DNA from: Pedobacter frigidisoli
GTDB taxonomy: Bacteria > Bacteroidota > Bacteroidia > Sphingobacteriales > Sphingobacteriaceae
Length of the DNA stretch: 64,000 nucleotides
Assembly (NCBI RefSeq): GCF_004331675.1
Contig: NZ_SJSN01000001.1
Coordinates: 604,502-668,501, forward strand
Reading direction: 5' to 3'
This document shows, piece by piece, positions 26,320 to 35,775 of this stretch. The number at the start of each line of letters is the position of its first letter. Position 1 is the stretch's first letter. A program made the translations under genes and the position numbers. The notes beneath the pieces were generated by a model. That model saw only the letters and a program-made list of their open reading frames with translations. It did no database searches and was not told the origin of the DNA.

Positions 26320-26854
26320 TTATTCAAATACATCATACAGCTTAAAAGGATGGTTAAAACGGTTCTGCTCCAACAGGTAGCTGTTGAAATTTACATCCCT
26401 GGCCGCTTGCAGCGGCACGGGGCTAGGATATAATACAAATTCAAAGATGTCCACAATAGTGACCTGCCGCTGGCTGATTTCCAGTGCGTGGGCAACTTCC
26501 GCATGGCAGATACCGATGTTATAGGGTGCCCAACCGGAACTTCCTCCAAACAAAGGCAATGGAGTGATCTGAATCTTGGATCTCCTTGAGGCAATGGTTA
26601 TAACTGTCTTCGCTGCCATCGGTCACAAATTTCTCGTTGATGGAAATTTCCAGGAAATCCTTTCCCCGAAACTGCTCTTTTTCAAGCTCTGCTTTTAAAA
26701 ACAACCTGAGCTGCGTCAGTGTGGAACTAGGGGATTTATCCAGTTTCAGGGTATCATTGTTCCTACTGGAAATAAAAATTTTATAGATCATGTGAGGTGC
26801 GTTTATGGTGGTAATATAACGATATTTATAGGGACCGTAATTGAATCTGTTCAT
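26320..26854 (-). pseudogene. DUF4062-like protein gene with a frameshift
   Basis: Two overlapping frames join into one protein of about 178 residues. The first (from 26854) gives IYKIFISSRNN…LEISINEKFVTDG and stops; the second resumes with LFGGSSGWAPYNIGICHAEV and ends at 26320. The break is a run of three A at 26552-26554 (TTT in coding sense). Removing one base restores SIALFGGSSGW, as in DUF4062 proteins. The start overlaps the HNH-ATPase stop by 4 bp, so the two formed a unit. It may be a true pseudogene, a phase-variable site or a sequencing error. Confidence 0.75.
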
Positions 26855-28068
26855 TGTGTTGCTTTTCCGGTCCTCAGTTCCAGCTGATGGACTTTGTAAC
26901 CTTCAATGATCAAATTTGGATTCTCGGTAGAGGTGAAAATAGTCTGGAATCCAAAGTTTTCTTCTTTGATGACCTCCAGTAACCTGTTTACTCCCGCTAC
27001 ATCCATGCTTTTGAAAGTATGGTATTCCAGAAGTAGAATGGTAAAATTGAATTTAGCGTAATAAGTGGCGATCTTCAGCATAATTTCGACCATTACGCGA
27101 TCCTGCTCCCCACCTGATAATGCATTAAACCTTCTTTTGGGCACAGTTGGGGAATCACTTACTTTCGTCAGAAGATCTTTCTGGTCAGCGCTGAAGGATA
27201 GGTCATTGACAAAAAATTTTCTGTCCGTGTTGATGCTCGATACAATCGAAATAAATTCATGCCTGGTCAGTCGGAAATAGCCAGCCAGTAATTCTACATT
27301 GGAACTCTTTTCGCGCTTTTCTTCTTTCATCGAGTTCACAAAGTCCCAGAAAAAGGTATCCATGTAAAATACATTTATCGCCGGAAATAATACGGGAATG
27401 GTAAAGTCGTTTAATGCATAAGATATTATGCCCTTTGGATCTATCCGGATCGAAAACTTTTCAGCCTGGTTTTTAAAGAACCAAATGTTGCAAAATGCGC
27501 TCAGGCCTTGCCTGTTCTTTCTGGCCCAGCGTTTGAGGTATTTCCGGTTGGATAACGAAGCGATGAATTCACAGATCAGCGTTTTGCCGGCCCCATTTTC
27601 GCCGATGATAACGTTCCGTTCCGCCAAATTCAGATCAAAAGAGTTCAATATCCAGCCAACGTTGTTGACCTCGATCCTGGTAATCGCCCCATTGGCTGTT
27701 CGGATACCCGATTGCTGAAGCCGCACCTTTTCCTCATGGTCCCGCTTCAAGCTCTGAAGTTCAGCCACTGAAAATGTATCTTTGTCGCCATCAATATAAT
27801 CCGCGTGGTTATTGCACAACCATATCCCGTTTTCAATACCTGAACGTTGGGCAGGGCTCATCGATTCATCGTAACGACGACCTCCCTTGGAAGCAGCCGT
27901 AATGTGGGCGGCTACACCAATCAGGTTGACAGCTTGCAGTCCCTCCCGGGAAGGTCCGACAGTGATCAGCCCACAAATCGAGCATTGGTAGCCAGCCCGC
28001 TGAGCGAGGGCAATTTTAGTTGTGTTTGAAAATTCGTCTCTTGGCATTTTTTTCTTTTTGTCTTCCAA
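26851..28068 (-). CDS. HNH endonuclease-SMC-like ATPase fusion
   Basis: Residues 20-112 form an HNH nuclease domain: YQCSICG (Cys29, Cys32), VAAHITAASKGG (His55), NGIWLCNNHAD (Asn80, Cys85, His88). From about 125 an SMC/ABC-type ATPase follows with Walker A GENGAGKT (156-163) and signature ALSGGEQDRV. The Walker B region reads ILLLEYHTF, where Glu replaces the usual Asp-Glu pair. HNH-ATPase combinations are characteristic of anti-phage modules such as Septu, where the two are separate proteins. Its companion is the DUF4062-like gene. Composition is visibly richer in G+C than the neighbouring ubiquitin-like genes. Confidence 0.85.
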   Translation of the reverse strand: MEDKKKKMPRDEFSNTTKIALAQRAGYQCSICGLITVGPSREGLQAVNLIGVAAHITAASKGGRRYDESMSPAQRSGIENGIWLCNNHADYIDGDKDTFSVAELQSLKRDHEEKVRLQQSGIRTANGAITRIEVNNVGWILNSFDLNLAERNVIIGENGAGKTLICEFIASLSNRKYLKRWARKNRQGLSAFCNIWFFKNQAEKFSIRIDPKGIISYALNDFTIPVLFPAINVFYMDTFFWDFVNSMKEEKREKSSNVELLAGYFRLTRHEFISIVSSINTDRKFFVNDLSFSADQKDLLTKVSDSPTVPKRRFNALSGGEQDRVMVEIMLKIATYYAKFNFTILLLEYHTFKSMDVAGVNRLLEVIKEENFGFQTIFTSTENPNLIIEGYKVHQLELRTGKATQ

Positions 28069-28485
28069 AGATGGAAGTCGTCTGTAAGATTTATAACGAT
28101 ATGCTAAAGTGATTTTGCCCGGAAATAAATTCCGCAGCCCTCAAAAAAAGAAGAAGGTCGAAAAATTTATCTCTCGGAAATCTTCGTTTCAAAGCGCCAT
28201 CTCACTCACTTCCGTTTTGCACCAAACATAACAGAATTGGCATTATCTCTTCCATTAAGATCAGCAGGATTTTTTGAACGATTTAGAGGAGCTAAAAAGC
28301 TAATATCACTTATGCCCTCTCTAACCGGTAAAAAGGCGTCATGGATGTAGCGAAACTCATCGGATCGCTAGCTAGTGATCCACTAAGTGAGACTGTGATT
28401 AAGGAGCGTTAGCAATCGCGTCATCCAATATGAATGCTTTATGAAAAGCATCGTTAATATAATTGGCATTTTATTGATCGATATT
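28069..28485. other. Spacer between HNH-ATPase and XRE genes
   Basis: About 420 bp with no ORF of note. Short symmetric words are present, such as GGATCGCTAGCTAGTGATCC near 28361-28380 and GCATTC/GAATGC elements near 28430, but no terminator or promoter that I can assign with confidence. It marks the shift from G+C-richer to AT-richer DNA. Confidence 0.4.
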
Positions 28486-29028
28486 TCAACTATTAACGCT
28501 ATAATAAAACACCGATTTTTTACCTGTTTTATCCATTCGTTTTAGAATTCCTTCATTATACATCCTGTCTAATACTTTAGCAATAACTTTTGGATTAAAA
28601 TTTTTGGAGTACTTTGGGTTTTCTTTTATATATACATGAATCTCCTTTGCTCGTCTAGGTTCCGAAAAATACTGGTCCTTTATTAATACATTCCTTAAAA
28701 AATAAGTAGCAATTCCCTCTTTTGAACGCGAACTAAAATATTCTGGATTTGACTTATTGTCTTCATAAAAATCTTTTAAAGCTTCAATATCTTCAATCCG
28801 TTTTATATTTATTAATTTTTCCGAAAAGAGCTGTGCTATTGTAATTTCAAAAAACGCAGTTATTTTTTCTAAAGTTTGAACTGAAGGTTTCGTTTGTTGC
28901 AACAATATTTTACGGATAGTCATTGATGACAAGTTTGTTCCCTCTGCTAAGCCATTTATCGTTAAATCTGATTGATCCATTAAGGAAGTCAATTGCTTTT
29001 TAATCAAAGTGTATTCTTTATTGTCCAT
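28486..29028 (-). CDS. XRE-type HTH regulator, 180 aa
   Basis: The N-terminal HTH covers about 10-62 (DLTINGLAEGTNLSSMTIRKIL, KPSVQTLEKITAFFEI). The C-terminal 110 residues form a helical domain ending in a winged-helix-like hairpin (VLDRMYNEGILKRMDKTGKKSVFYYSV). I use the ATG at 29028; the longer reading begins at a TTG. A perfect palindrome, TTTTGACGTCAAAA, lies 54 bp upstream, within the opposite-strand promoter of the folded RNA, and is a good candidate operator. No partner peptidase is present. Confidence 0.78.
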   Translation of the reverse strand: MDNKEYTLIKKQLTSLMDQSDLTINGLAEGTNLSSMTIRKILLQQTKPSVQTLEKITAFFEITIAQLFSEKLINIKRIEDIEALKDFYEDNKSNPEYFSSRSKEGIATYFLRNVLIKDQYFSEPRRAKEIHVYIKENPKYSKNFNPKVIAKVLDRMYNEGILKRMDKTGKKSVFYYSVNS

Positions 29029-29075
29029 TAAGAGCAAAAAAGATTATAACTTTGGAGACAATAATTAAATAATTA

Positions 29076-29106
29076 TTTGTTTTTTGACGTCAAAATAATA
29101 TATTTG
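29076..29106 (+). promoter_or_regulatory. Textbook Bacteroidota promoter containing a palindrome
   Basis: TTTG (29076-29079), a 19-base spacer and TATATTTG (29099-29106) match the -33/-7 consensus exactly. Between them lies the perfect 14-bp palindrome TTTTGACGTCAAAA (29082-29095). A bound repressor, plausibly the adjacent XRE protein, would block polymerase. Confidence 0.75.
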
Positions 29107-29130
29107 TTTATTATAATTAGGTATTAATAA

Positions 29131-29329
29131 GAGTCTTGCAACCACAAAATCTGAGGCCGTTGAAGCAAGACAGCAGATTAATACCCACAGCTTGTTTTGG
29201 ATGTACTATATTTGTACATTGAAATAACTGTGGGGACTGCTGTAATTCCATTTCAACATAAGGCCTCAGAAACTTTTAAGTGGTGATGGTTTGCGGCCCC
29301 CACAGGTATTAGCAATCTAAACAAGACTC
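29131..29329 (+). ncRNA. About 200-nt highly structured RNA, 6S-like shape
   Basis: Nested complementary segments fold the whole span into one rod. GAGTCTTG (29131) pairs with CAAGACTC (29322-29329), TCTGAGGCC (29150) with GGCCTCAGA (29262), GTTGAA (29159) with TTCAAC (29252), ACAGCAG (29170) with CTGCTGT (29237), CCCACAG (29184) with CTGTGGG (29228), and ATGTAC with GTACAT at the tip. A large asymmetric internal loop sits near the base. Length, rod shape and basal bubble resemble 6S RNA, which binds the housekeeping polymerase. A perfect promoter is just upstream. The span has no ORF. The identity as 6S is a hypothesis; the fold is seen directly. Confidence 0.6.
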
Positions 29330-29530
29330 GTATAAGCCCATACGAGCATGAATTTTAAATCAACTACCCTTTTCAATCACCTTATTTCCTTGGTGATCTG
29401 CGCACCAGAATAGCTTTGTTCATCAAGGCGGGAAGTAATAATGGTAAAATAGGTTCTTTATAATGTGCCCTGCCTTCACTTTTGCTTATCCTTTCGGAAT
29501 TATTTCTTCTTAAATCAACAAACTAAATTC

Positions 29531-32527
29531 ATGAAAAAAACGATAAACATAGTCGTAATGGCTTTGCTATGCCTAAATTTTTGGGCTGCTGCACAAACTG
29601 TTCCGATAAAACTCTCCGGCACCGTAAGGGATAAAGCCGGGAAGCCTATTCCTGGCGTAACCATAAAAACCGCTGAAAAAGAAAGGATAACCTATACGGA
29701 TAAAGATGGGAAGTTCAGCCTCACGGTTGACAAACTTAATGGAATCCTTACGATAAGCAGTGTCGGTTACCAGACTGCGAATATCCCCTTTGGACCGAAA
29801 TTAACACTTGAGATCATCTTGAATGAGACAGCAGGATCTCTTGATGATGTGGTGGTGATCGCTTATGGCACTACGACTATAAAGCTGAACACTGGCGCTA
29901 TCGGAAAGGTAAGTGCTTCAGAAATCGCGCTTCAACCTGTGTCAAATCCGTTAAGTGCACTCCAAGGTAGGATACCAGGACTTGCCATCACACAAAATAG
30001 CGGCATCAATGGCGCTGGGCTGAAGGTACAGATCAGAGGACAGGGATCGCTGATGCAAGGCTCTGAACCGTTATTTATTATCGACGGCATTCCCTTTTCT
30101 CCAGGCAACAATGCCATCAACACCGTTACCAATGCAACAGGAAGTAACGGAGTGAGTCCCTTCAGTACCATCAACCCTTCGGAAATTGAAAGTGTTGAAA
30201 TCTTAAAGGATGCTGATGCGACATCAATATATGGTAGCCGCGGAGCGAATGGTATAATTCTGATCACAACAAAAAAAGGTGTCGCAGGTAAGAGTAGATT
30301 AAACCTGAATATCTACAACGGATATAGCCATATCACCAGAACGATGGATATGCTGGCAACAGAAGATTACCTTATTATGCGCAAGGAAGGTTTTAAAAAT
30401 GACGGGCTTACTTTGACGAATGCAAACGCCCCGGATCTTCTGCTATGGAACCAGACCAGGTATACTAATTTTAAGGATATTCTGATTGGAGGAAATGCAA
30501 AAACCACCGATGTGCAGTCATCAATAAGCGGCGGGACCGAGAAAACCAGGTTTCTGATCTCCGGGGGCTACCATGGAGAGACTTCTGTATTTCCTGGTGA
30601 ACAGCGTGACGATAAACTATCAGGCCGGATTAGCCTGAATCATCGCTCAACGGACGAGCGCTTTAGCCTCGATTTTAATGGCGGGCTTTTATATGACCGC
30701 AATAAGATGAGTTCGGGCGATCTTACCGCCTATATCAATATGCCACCAAATATGCGATTATACGATGATGCGGGCAACCTGAACTGGCAAGAGGGCGGCA
30801 CTTTTTTTGGCGGGGCAATTACCAACCCTTTGGCCGCAGCCAACAGACAATATACCGGAAAGTTCAGTAACCTGACAACAAGCGTTAATATGGCCTATGA
30901 AATCTTAGCCGGACTAAAAGGAAAGGTAAGCCTGGGGTACAATAGCTTATCTGGTAATGACCAGGCGCTTAATCCCTCAAGTTCCATAAATCCAAACTCA
31001 GGAACACTTCCTTATTCCAACTTTGGCCGATCATTTTTAGGCAGCTGGATTGTGGAGCCGCAGCTCGAATATACCAATACATCAGGTAAGGGCAAATTGA
31101 ACATCCTTGCCGGGGGAACCTTACAGAATACAAGCAGCAACACCTTGAGTGTATCCGCACAGAATTACAGGAATGATATCCTGCTTTCCTCAATAGCCGC
31201 AGCCGGGAATGTTACCACAAGCAATAGTGATTACGCTTACCGCTATACGGCCATTTATGGAAGAATCAATTATAATTTTGCGGATAAGTATCTCATCAAC
31301 CTGACGGGAAGACGTGATGGATCAAGCAGGTTCGGACCGGGAAAGCGTTTTGCAAACTTTGGCGCCCTTGGAACGGCATGGATATTTACAGGAGAGGATT
31401 ATATAAGGGAAAAACTATCCTGGCTTAGTTTCGGAAAGATAAGGGCCAGCTACGGCACAACCGGTAATGACCAGATTGGGAATTATAAGTTCCTGGATAC
31501 CTGGACGAATTCCAGCTTGCTTTATCAGGGAAATGCAGGGCTCCAGCCTTCGAGCCTGTATAATGCGGATTTTTCCTGGGAGACAAACCATAAAGCTGAA
31601 GTGGCACTGGAGCTAGGGCTGCTGAAAAACCGGATCATGCTTAGCGCGGCATACTTTGTAAACCATAGCGGAAACCAGCTGATCAATTATCAGCTACCCA
31701 TACAAACAGGCTTTACCTCGATTCTTAGAAACTTCGATGCTGTAGTGCAGAATTCAGGACTGGAAATCAGTCTTGAAAGTACCAACTTTCTCAGTGGCGC
31801 TTTTAAATGGACATCTAATGCAAACCTGAGCATTCCAAAAAACAAGCTTGTTAAATTCAGTGGCCTTGATCGCTCCAGCTATGCTAATACCTATATCATC
31901 GGCGAACCACTTTCGGCAAAAAGAGTGCTCGAATACCTTGGGGTAGATCAATCAACAGGAATTTACTCCTTTCGTGATTTGAACGGCGATGGCTTATATG
32001 ACGCTTCTGATAGAATTCTGGTAAGAAATATTCAGCCTGATTTCTATGGAGGCCTTCAAAACAGCTTTTCCTATAAAAATATCAAGCTGGACATTTTCCT
32101 GGAATTCAGAAAACAGATCGGATACAACTACTTATATACCCAATCGACCTTCATACCGGGCTACTTTTATTTCAACCAGCCCACTATTGTACTGGATCGG
32201 TGGCAAGCTGTTGGAGACCTTGCAGATATTCAGCGTTTCGTAGCCTCCGGCAGCAGCTCTGCTTATGCGCCGGCGGGAAGTTATTTACCGGCTTCAAGTG
32301 CTGTATTTAGTGACGCATCTTTTATCAGGCTCAAAAATGTTTCCCTGACCTATGCCTTTGCGGAGCGATGGGTGAAAAAGCTCAAACTGCAACAGCTGAG
32401 TATATACGTTCATGGTCAGAATTTACTAACCATGACAGGATATAAAGGAGCAGATCCGGAAAGCCAGAATCTGTTTGTGTTGCCACCCTTAAGGACAATA
32501 ACCGCTGGTTTACAATTAACACTATAA
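29531..32527 (+). CDS. SusC/RagA-type TonB-dependent outer-membrane transporter
   Basis: The protein imports a nutrient across the outer membrane with TonB energy. From the ATG at 29531 there is a signal peptide to AAAQ, a carboxypeptidase-regulatory-like domain (about 25-110, GTVRDKAGKPIPGVTIK), the plug (VVVIAYGTT, GRIPGLAITQNSG, SIYGSRGANGIILITTKKG) and a 22-strand barrel ending TAGLQLTL. At 998 residues it is standard. A 22-codon upstream extension is not credible. Its SusD partner starts 2 bp after the stop. No FecR/sigma pair or glycan enzyme lies beside it, so a peptide or metal-type ligand is as likely as a sugar. Confidence 0.92.
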   Translation: MKKTINIVVMALLCLNFWAAAQTVPIKLSGTVRDKAGKPIPGVTIKTAEKERITYTDKDGKFSLTVDKLNGILTISSVGYQTANIPFGPKLTLEIILNETAGSLDDVVVIAYGTTTIKLNTGAIGKVSASEIALQPVSNPLSALQGRIPGLAITQNSGINGAGLKVQIRGQGSLMQGSEPLFIIDGIPFSPGNNAINTVTNATGSNGVSPFSTINPSEIESVEILKDADATSIYGSRGANGIILITTKKGVAGKSRLNLNIYNGYSHITRTMDMLATEDYLIMRKEGFKNDGLTLTNANAPDLLLWNQTRYTNFKDILIGGNAKTTDVQSSISGGTEKTRFLISGGYHGETSVFPGEQRDDKLSGRISLNHRSTDERFSLDFNGGLLYDRNKMSSGDLTAYINMPPNMRLYDDAGNLNWQEGGTFFGGAITNPLAAANRQYTGKFSNLTTSVNMAYEILAGLKGKVSLGYNSLSGNDQALNPSSSINPNSGTLPYSNFGRSFLGSWIVEPQLEYTNTSGKGKLNILAGGTLQNTSSNTLSVSAQNYRNDILLSSIAAAGNVTTSNSDYAYRYTAIYGRINYNFADKYLINLTGRRDGSSRFGPGKRFANFGALGTAWIFTGEDYIREKLSWLSFGKIRASYGTTGNDQIGNYKFLDTWTNSSLLYQGNAGLQPSSLYNADFSWETNHKAEVALELGLLKNRIMLSAAYFVNHSGNQLINYQLPIQTGFTSILRNFDAVVQNSGLEISLESTNFLSGAFKWTSNANLSIPKNKLVKFSGLDRSSYANTYIIGEPLSAKRVLEYLGVDQSTGIYSFRDLNGDGLYDASDRILVRNIQPDFYGGLQNSFSYKNIKLDIFLEFRKQIGYNYLYTQSTFIPGYFYFNQPTIVLDRWQAVGDLADIQRFVASGSSSAYAPAGSYLPASSAVFSDASFIRLKNVSLTYAFAERWVKKLKLQQLSIYVHGQNLLTMTGYKGADPESQNLFVLPPLRTITAGLQLTL

Positions 32528-32529
32528 TT

Positions 32530-33975
32530 ATGAAAACAACAGTAATTAAAATATACCCAGGGCCTATTTCCCATCTTAGGCGCTTGCTTCTTGGGAGCCT
32601 GCTATTAACCGCTTTTTTATGGAGTGCATGTGAAAAGCTAATTGAGGTGCCAAAGGCCGGAAATCTGATCCTGAGCAAAGATGTATTTTCTGGAAATGAG
32701 ACCGCAACATCAGCGGTGATGGGGCTCTATAGCAAGATGGTGACACTAAACCTGAGCATGAGTAATGGCGGGCTGAGTGTATATTCCGGCTTGTCAGCGG
32801 ATGAACTGTTCAATCCTGCGCCAAGTAGCAGTTATGATCCTTTTTCGGGTAATATGCTCCTTTCTTCAAACGGGATAATCAGCAATAACTTCTGGAGCAC
32901 GGCATACCGCAACATTTACCACGCAAATGCCATTCTGGAAGGACTGGCTGCCTCAAACTTATTAAGTACAGCAACAAAAAAACAGTTAACAGGTGAAACC
33001 CTTACCATTCGGGCATTTTATCTATTTTACCTGGTTAATCTTTTTGGTGATATCCCTCTTACGCTCACAAGCGACTTTGAGCAGAACGCAGTGATGCCAC
33101 GGACTTCATCAGCCATTGTTTACGCCCAGATTATTAAAGACCTTGAGGAAGCTAAAGTTCTCCTGACTGCAAATTACCCGAGTAGCGCAAAAGCAAGGCC
33201 CAATCTATTCGCGGCCAGAGCACTTTTGGCCAGAATTTATCTTTACAGCCAGCGATGGGCTGAGGCAGAGGCTGAAGCATCTTCAGTAATATCCTCCGGT
33301 TTATATAACATGGAGCCGGATCTAAATAAAACCTTTCTGAACACCTCAAATGAAACCATCTGGCAATTGGTAAGGGAAGCGGCTAATACAGCAGAAGCAG
33401 CCGTTTTCCTCCCGTCTTCTGGTATTGTTGTTCCTCCTCTTGTGATCAGGGATAACCTGCTTAATGAATTTGAGCCAGGAGATCTTCGAAAAAGCAGGTG
33501 GTTGTCCAGCAATATTGTCAATGGTATAAGTTATAGCTATCCGTACAAGTATAAGGTTAGGACCAACTCCACAGTAAGTGAAAGTCTTATTGTCCTGCGC
33601 CTGGCTGAGCAGTACCTGATTAGAGCGGAAGCGCGGTTAGCCCAGAACAACATAGGTGGGGCGGTCTCGGATCTGAATGTGGTTCGAACCAGGGCTAGGG
33701 CAACTGCAACTCCTGCCATAACAAACCCACTCCCCAACCTTTCTACTATACTGACTAAAGCGGAGCTGACTGAGGCGATATTTCATGAACGTCAGAATGA
33801 ACTTTTTTGTGAGTGGGGCCATCGGTGGCTTGATTTGAAAAGAAGCGGCAGAGTTGACCAAGAACTTATTGGACTTAAGCCAAACTGGAAACCTTTCATG
33901 GCATTATATCCCATTCCTTTTTCAGAAACGCAGACCAATATTTTTTTAACCCAAAATCCAGGATATGAAAATTAG
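32530..33975 (+). CDS. SusD/RagB family ligand-binding lipoprotein
   Basis: A lipoprotein signal (…LLTAFLWSAC, Cys34) anchors the protein to the outer face. The mature chain has the TPR-rich SusD fold: RNIYHANAILEGL, GETLTIRAFYLFYLVNLFGDIPL, ARALLARIYLYSQRWAEAEAEA and the C-terminal FHERQNELFCEWGHRWLDLKRSG. It caps the SusC barrel and captures the ligand. It overlaps the downstream TlpA gene by 11 bp, so all three are one operon. Confidence 0.92.
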   Translation: MKTTVIKIYPGPISHLRRLLLGSLLLTAFLWSACEKLIEVPKAGNLILSKDVFSGNETATSAVMGLYSKMVTLNLSMSNGGLSVYSGLSADELFNPAPSSSYDPFSGNMLLSSNGIISNNFWSTAYRNIYHANAILEGLAASNLLSTATKKQLTGETLTIRAFYLFYLVNLFGDIPLTLTSDFEQNAVMPRTSSAIVYAQIIKDLEEAKVLLTANYPSSAKARPNLFAARALLARIYLYSQRWAEAEAEASSVISSGLYNMEPDLNKTFLNTSNETIWQLVREAANTAEAAVFLPSSGIVVPPLVIRDNLLNEFEPGDLRKSRWLSSNIVNGISYSYPYKYKVRTNSTVSESLIVLRLAEQYLIRAEARLAQNNIGGAVSDLNVVRTRARATATPAITNPLPNLSTILTKAELTEAIFHERQNELFCEWGHRWLDLKRSGRVDQELIGLKPNWKPFMALYPIPFSETQTNIFLTQNPGYEN

Positions 33976-35284
33976 ACAAATTAAAACAGCTAAAACCCAA
34001 CATTTAATTGTCCTACTTTTAATGTTGGGTTTCTTTCCACTGCTAAGTATGGCCCAGGCCGCTTTAAAAAAAGGCGAACAGATTCCTGATATAGTGATTC
34101 AAAATATTTATAACTACCCTAAGAAAGCGTTTGACCTTGGCAAGATTAGAGGAAAGTTGATAATATTTGATTTTTGGAGCCCAAGCTGCATTTCCTGTTT
34201 AAAGTCGTTCCCAAAAATAGATTCCCTGCAGCGACTTTTCGCAAAAGAGGTAACGATTGTGCTGGTTAACAAGGAAAGTCTTGATTCAACAAGAAGGTTT
34301 TTTGAGACCCGCAAATTTCTTTTCAGGCCAGAGATTCCTTTTGCAACCAGTGATGTCACGATCAACAAATTATTCCCGAATCGCGCCAATCCTGCATATG
34401 CGTGGATTGACGGAGAAGGGAAGTTTCACCAGATGACCAATGAACTTACGGCAGCATCCATTCGTCGATTCCTTGCCGGAAACAAGGTAAATTTAGAAGA
34501 TTACCGGGAAAGGCGTAAATACTTGACATCTCTTTTTGACAAGGAATATGAGCCTAGCGTAATTAGCTATTCCTATCTTTCAAAAGCGATTCCAGGGGTG
34601 AATTTAAATGGATCGATAGGAAAGAATGGGTTATCATTCCATAACTATGACCTCATGAATTTATACAGGGAAGCTTTCGGGGAACAGGGGAAATACGATT
34701 TTTCCAAGAAATGGAACATTGTATTGGATGTGAACGATACTCAACGGTTTATTTCACCTAAAGAGGAAGAACTGGCTCACGATTGGAAGAGAAAAAACCT
34801 ATACAACTATGCACTGCTGTTGCCGGAAAATATGGCCGAAGAAAGGTTCATTATGATGCGTTCAGATCTGAAGCGATATCTTGGATTTGATGCAAGAGTA
34901 GAAAAAAAATTGATTAGTAGTATGATTTTAGTAAAGGTAGGAAACATGGATAAGCTAAAGTCTCAGAAAACAGGGCCTTCAAATTTTAGGATGTCTGATA
35001 TCCGGACCAGTCAAATTGATTCGGTTAGGAGACTGATCAACCGTCCTTTTAAGACTTTTTCAAATATTTTAAGTTCCTGGGTAGCGCTTAGACTAGAAAA
35101 GCCATTTGTGGACGAAACCGGTTATTCAGGAAACATGGACATTGAATTAAACGGAAATGCTGTTGATAGTTTTAATCTGGGAAAAATCAGAGCACAATTA
35201 AAGCAATATGGGCTCGACCTTGTTGAACAGAAAAGGCCAATTGATGTCCTGGTAATAAGGGAAAAAGGGGTGGTGAAGGAATAA
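33965..35284 (+). CDS. TlpA-like thioredoxin protein with C-terminal DUF3738-type domain
   Basis: After a signal peptide (to MAQA) comes a TlpA-like thioredoxin domain with the redox motif WSPSCISC (Cys75, Cys78). It is followed by a roughly 260-residue region that ends like DUF3738/TIGR03435 proteins (KPFVDETGYSGNMDIEL, LKQYGLDLVEQKRPIDVLVI). It would act in the periplasm on disulfides of an imported or exported protein. Being third in a SusCD operon and facing a cysteine-containing DUF6520 peptide gene, it may process that ligand; this is inference. The length of 439 is typical of such fusions in Bacteroidota. Confidence 0.82.
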   Translation: MKIRQIKTAKTQHLIVLLLMLGFFPLLSMAQAALKKGEQIPDIVIQNIYNYPKKAFDLGKIRGKLIIFDFWSPSCISCLKSFPKIDSLQRLFAKEVTIVLVNKESLDSTRRFFETRKFLFRPEIPFATSDVTINKLFPNRANPAYAWIDGEGKFHQMTNELTAASIRRFLAGNKVNLEDYRERRKYLTSLFDKEYEPSVISYSYLSKAIPGVNLNGSIGKNGLSFHNYDLMNLYREAFGEQGKYDFSKKWNIVLDVNDTQRFISPKEEELAHDWKRKNLYNYALLLPENMAEERFIMMRSDLKRYLGFDARVEKKLISSMILVKVGNMDKLKSQKTGPSNFRMSDIRTSQIDSVRRLINRPFKTFSNILSSWVALRLEKPFVDETGYSGNMDIELNGNAVDSFNLGKIRAQLKQYGLDLVEQKRPIDVLVIREKGVVKE

Positions 35285-35308
35285 CCATCCATTACCACCC
35301 CTTAATCA

Positions 35309-35668
35309 TTAATTACTGAACCTTACGCGATGGTCGTTGTCCGCTGGAGCGGGAGCGATATCATCAATCGTCTGAACAGTTTCGTAGCCTCTGATACAAT
35401 CAGCAGCAGTCTGATCCTCACAAGAGGTAAGGGGATTGCTGCCACCAGGCATAGAATCATCCTTTGTCTGAGGGGTGCTGTTAAGCTGCGTCTGTAATGT
35501 ACCCGAAGAACTGATCTGATACCAGTACAGATTTGGTTGTACTTTCTTGTTATTGGCGCTACTATCCGATGGTTTAAATGCAAAAGTTAAACCCATAATT
35601 GCAACTAGTGCAAAAGAAAACATAGCTCCAAGCCATGTTTTTTTAGTATTAAATGATTTGGTATACAT
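35309..35668 (-). CDS. DUF6520 family secreted small protein
   Basis: Starting at 35668, the 119-residue protein has a signal-like N terminus (AMFSFALVAIMGLTFAF), a PNLYWYQISSSG strand, and a tail with a Cys pair, LTSCEDQTAADCIRG. This is the DUF6520 layout: small secreted proteins encoded next to SusCD/TlpA genes in Bacteroidota. A reading to 35725 adds 19 unlikely residues. It converges on the TlpA gene with a 24-bp gap. The Cys pair makes it a plausible TlpA substrate. Function is unknown. Confidence 0.75.
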   Translation of the reverse strand: MYTKSFNTKKTWLGAMFSFALVAIMGLTFAFKPSDSSANNKKVQPNLYWYQISSSGTLQTQLNSTPQTKDDSMPGGSNPLTSCEDQTAADCIRGYETVQTIDDIAPAPADNDHRVRFSN

Positions 35669-35775
35669 ACCGATTTTGTTTAAATTTAAAATGATTTTAA
35701 TTATGGTCGCCCTTGTGGCGGGCATTCCGAAAAGGACTGTTCAGCTTTGGACAGCCTTTTTCTTTTTATCAGGCC

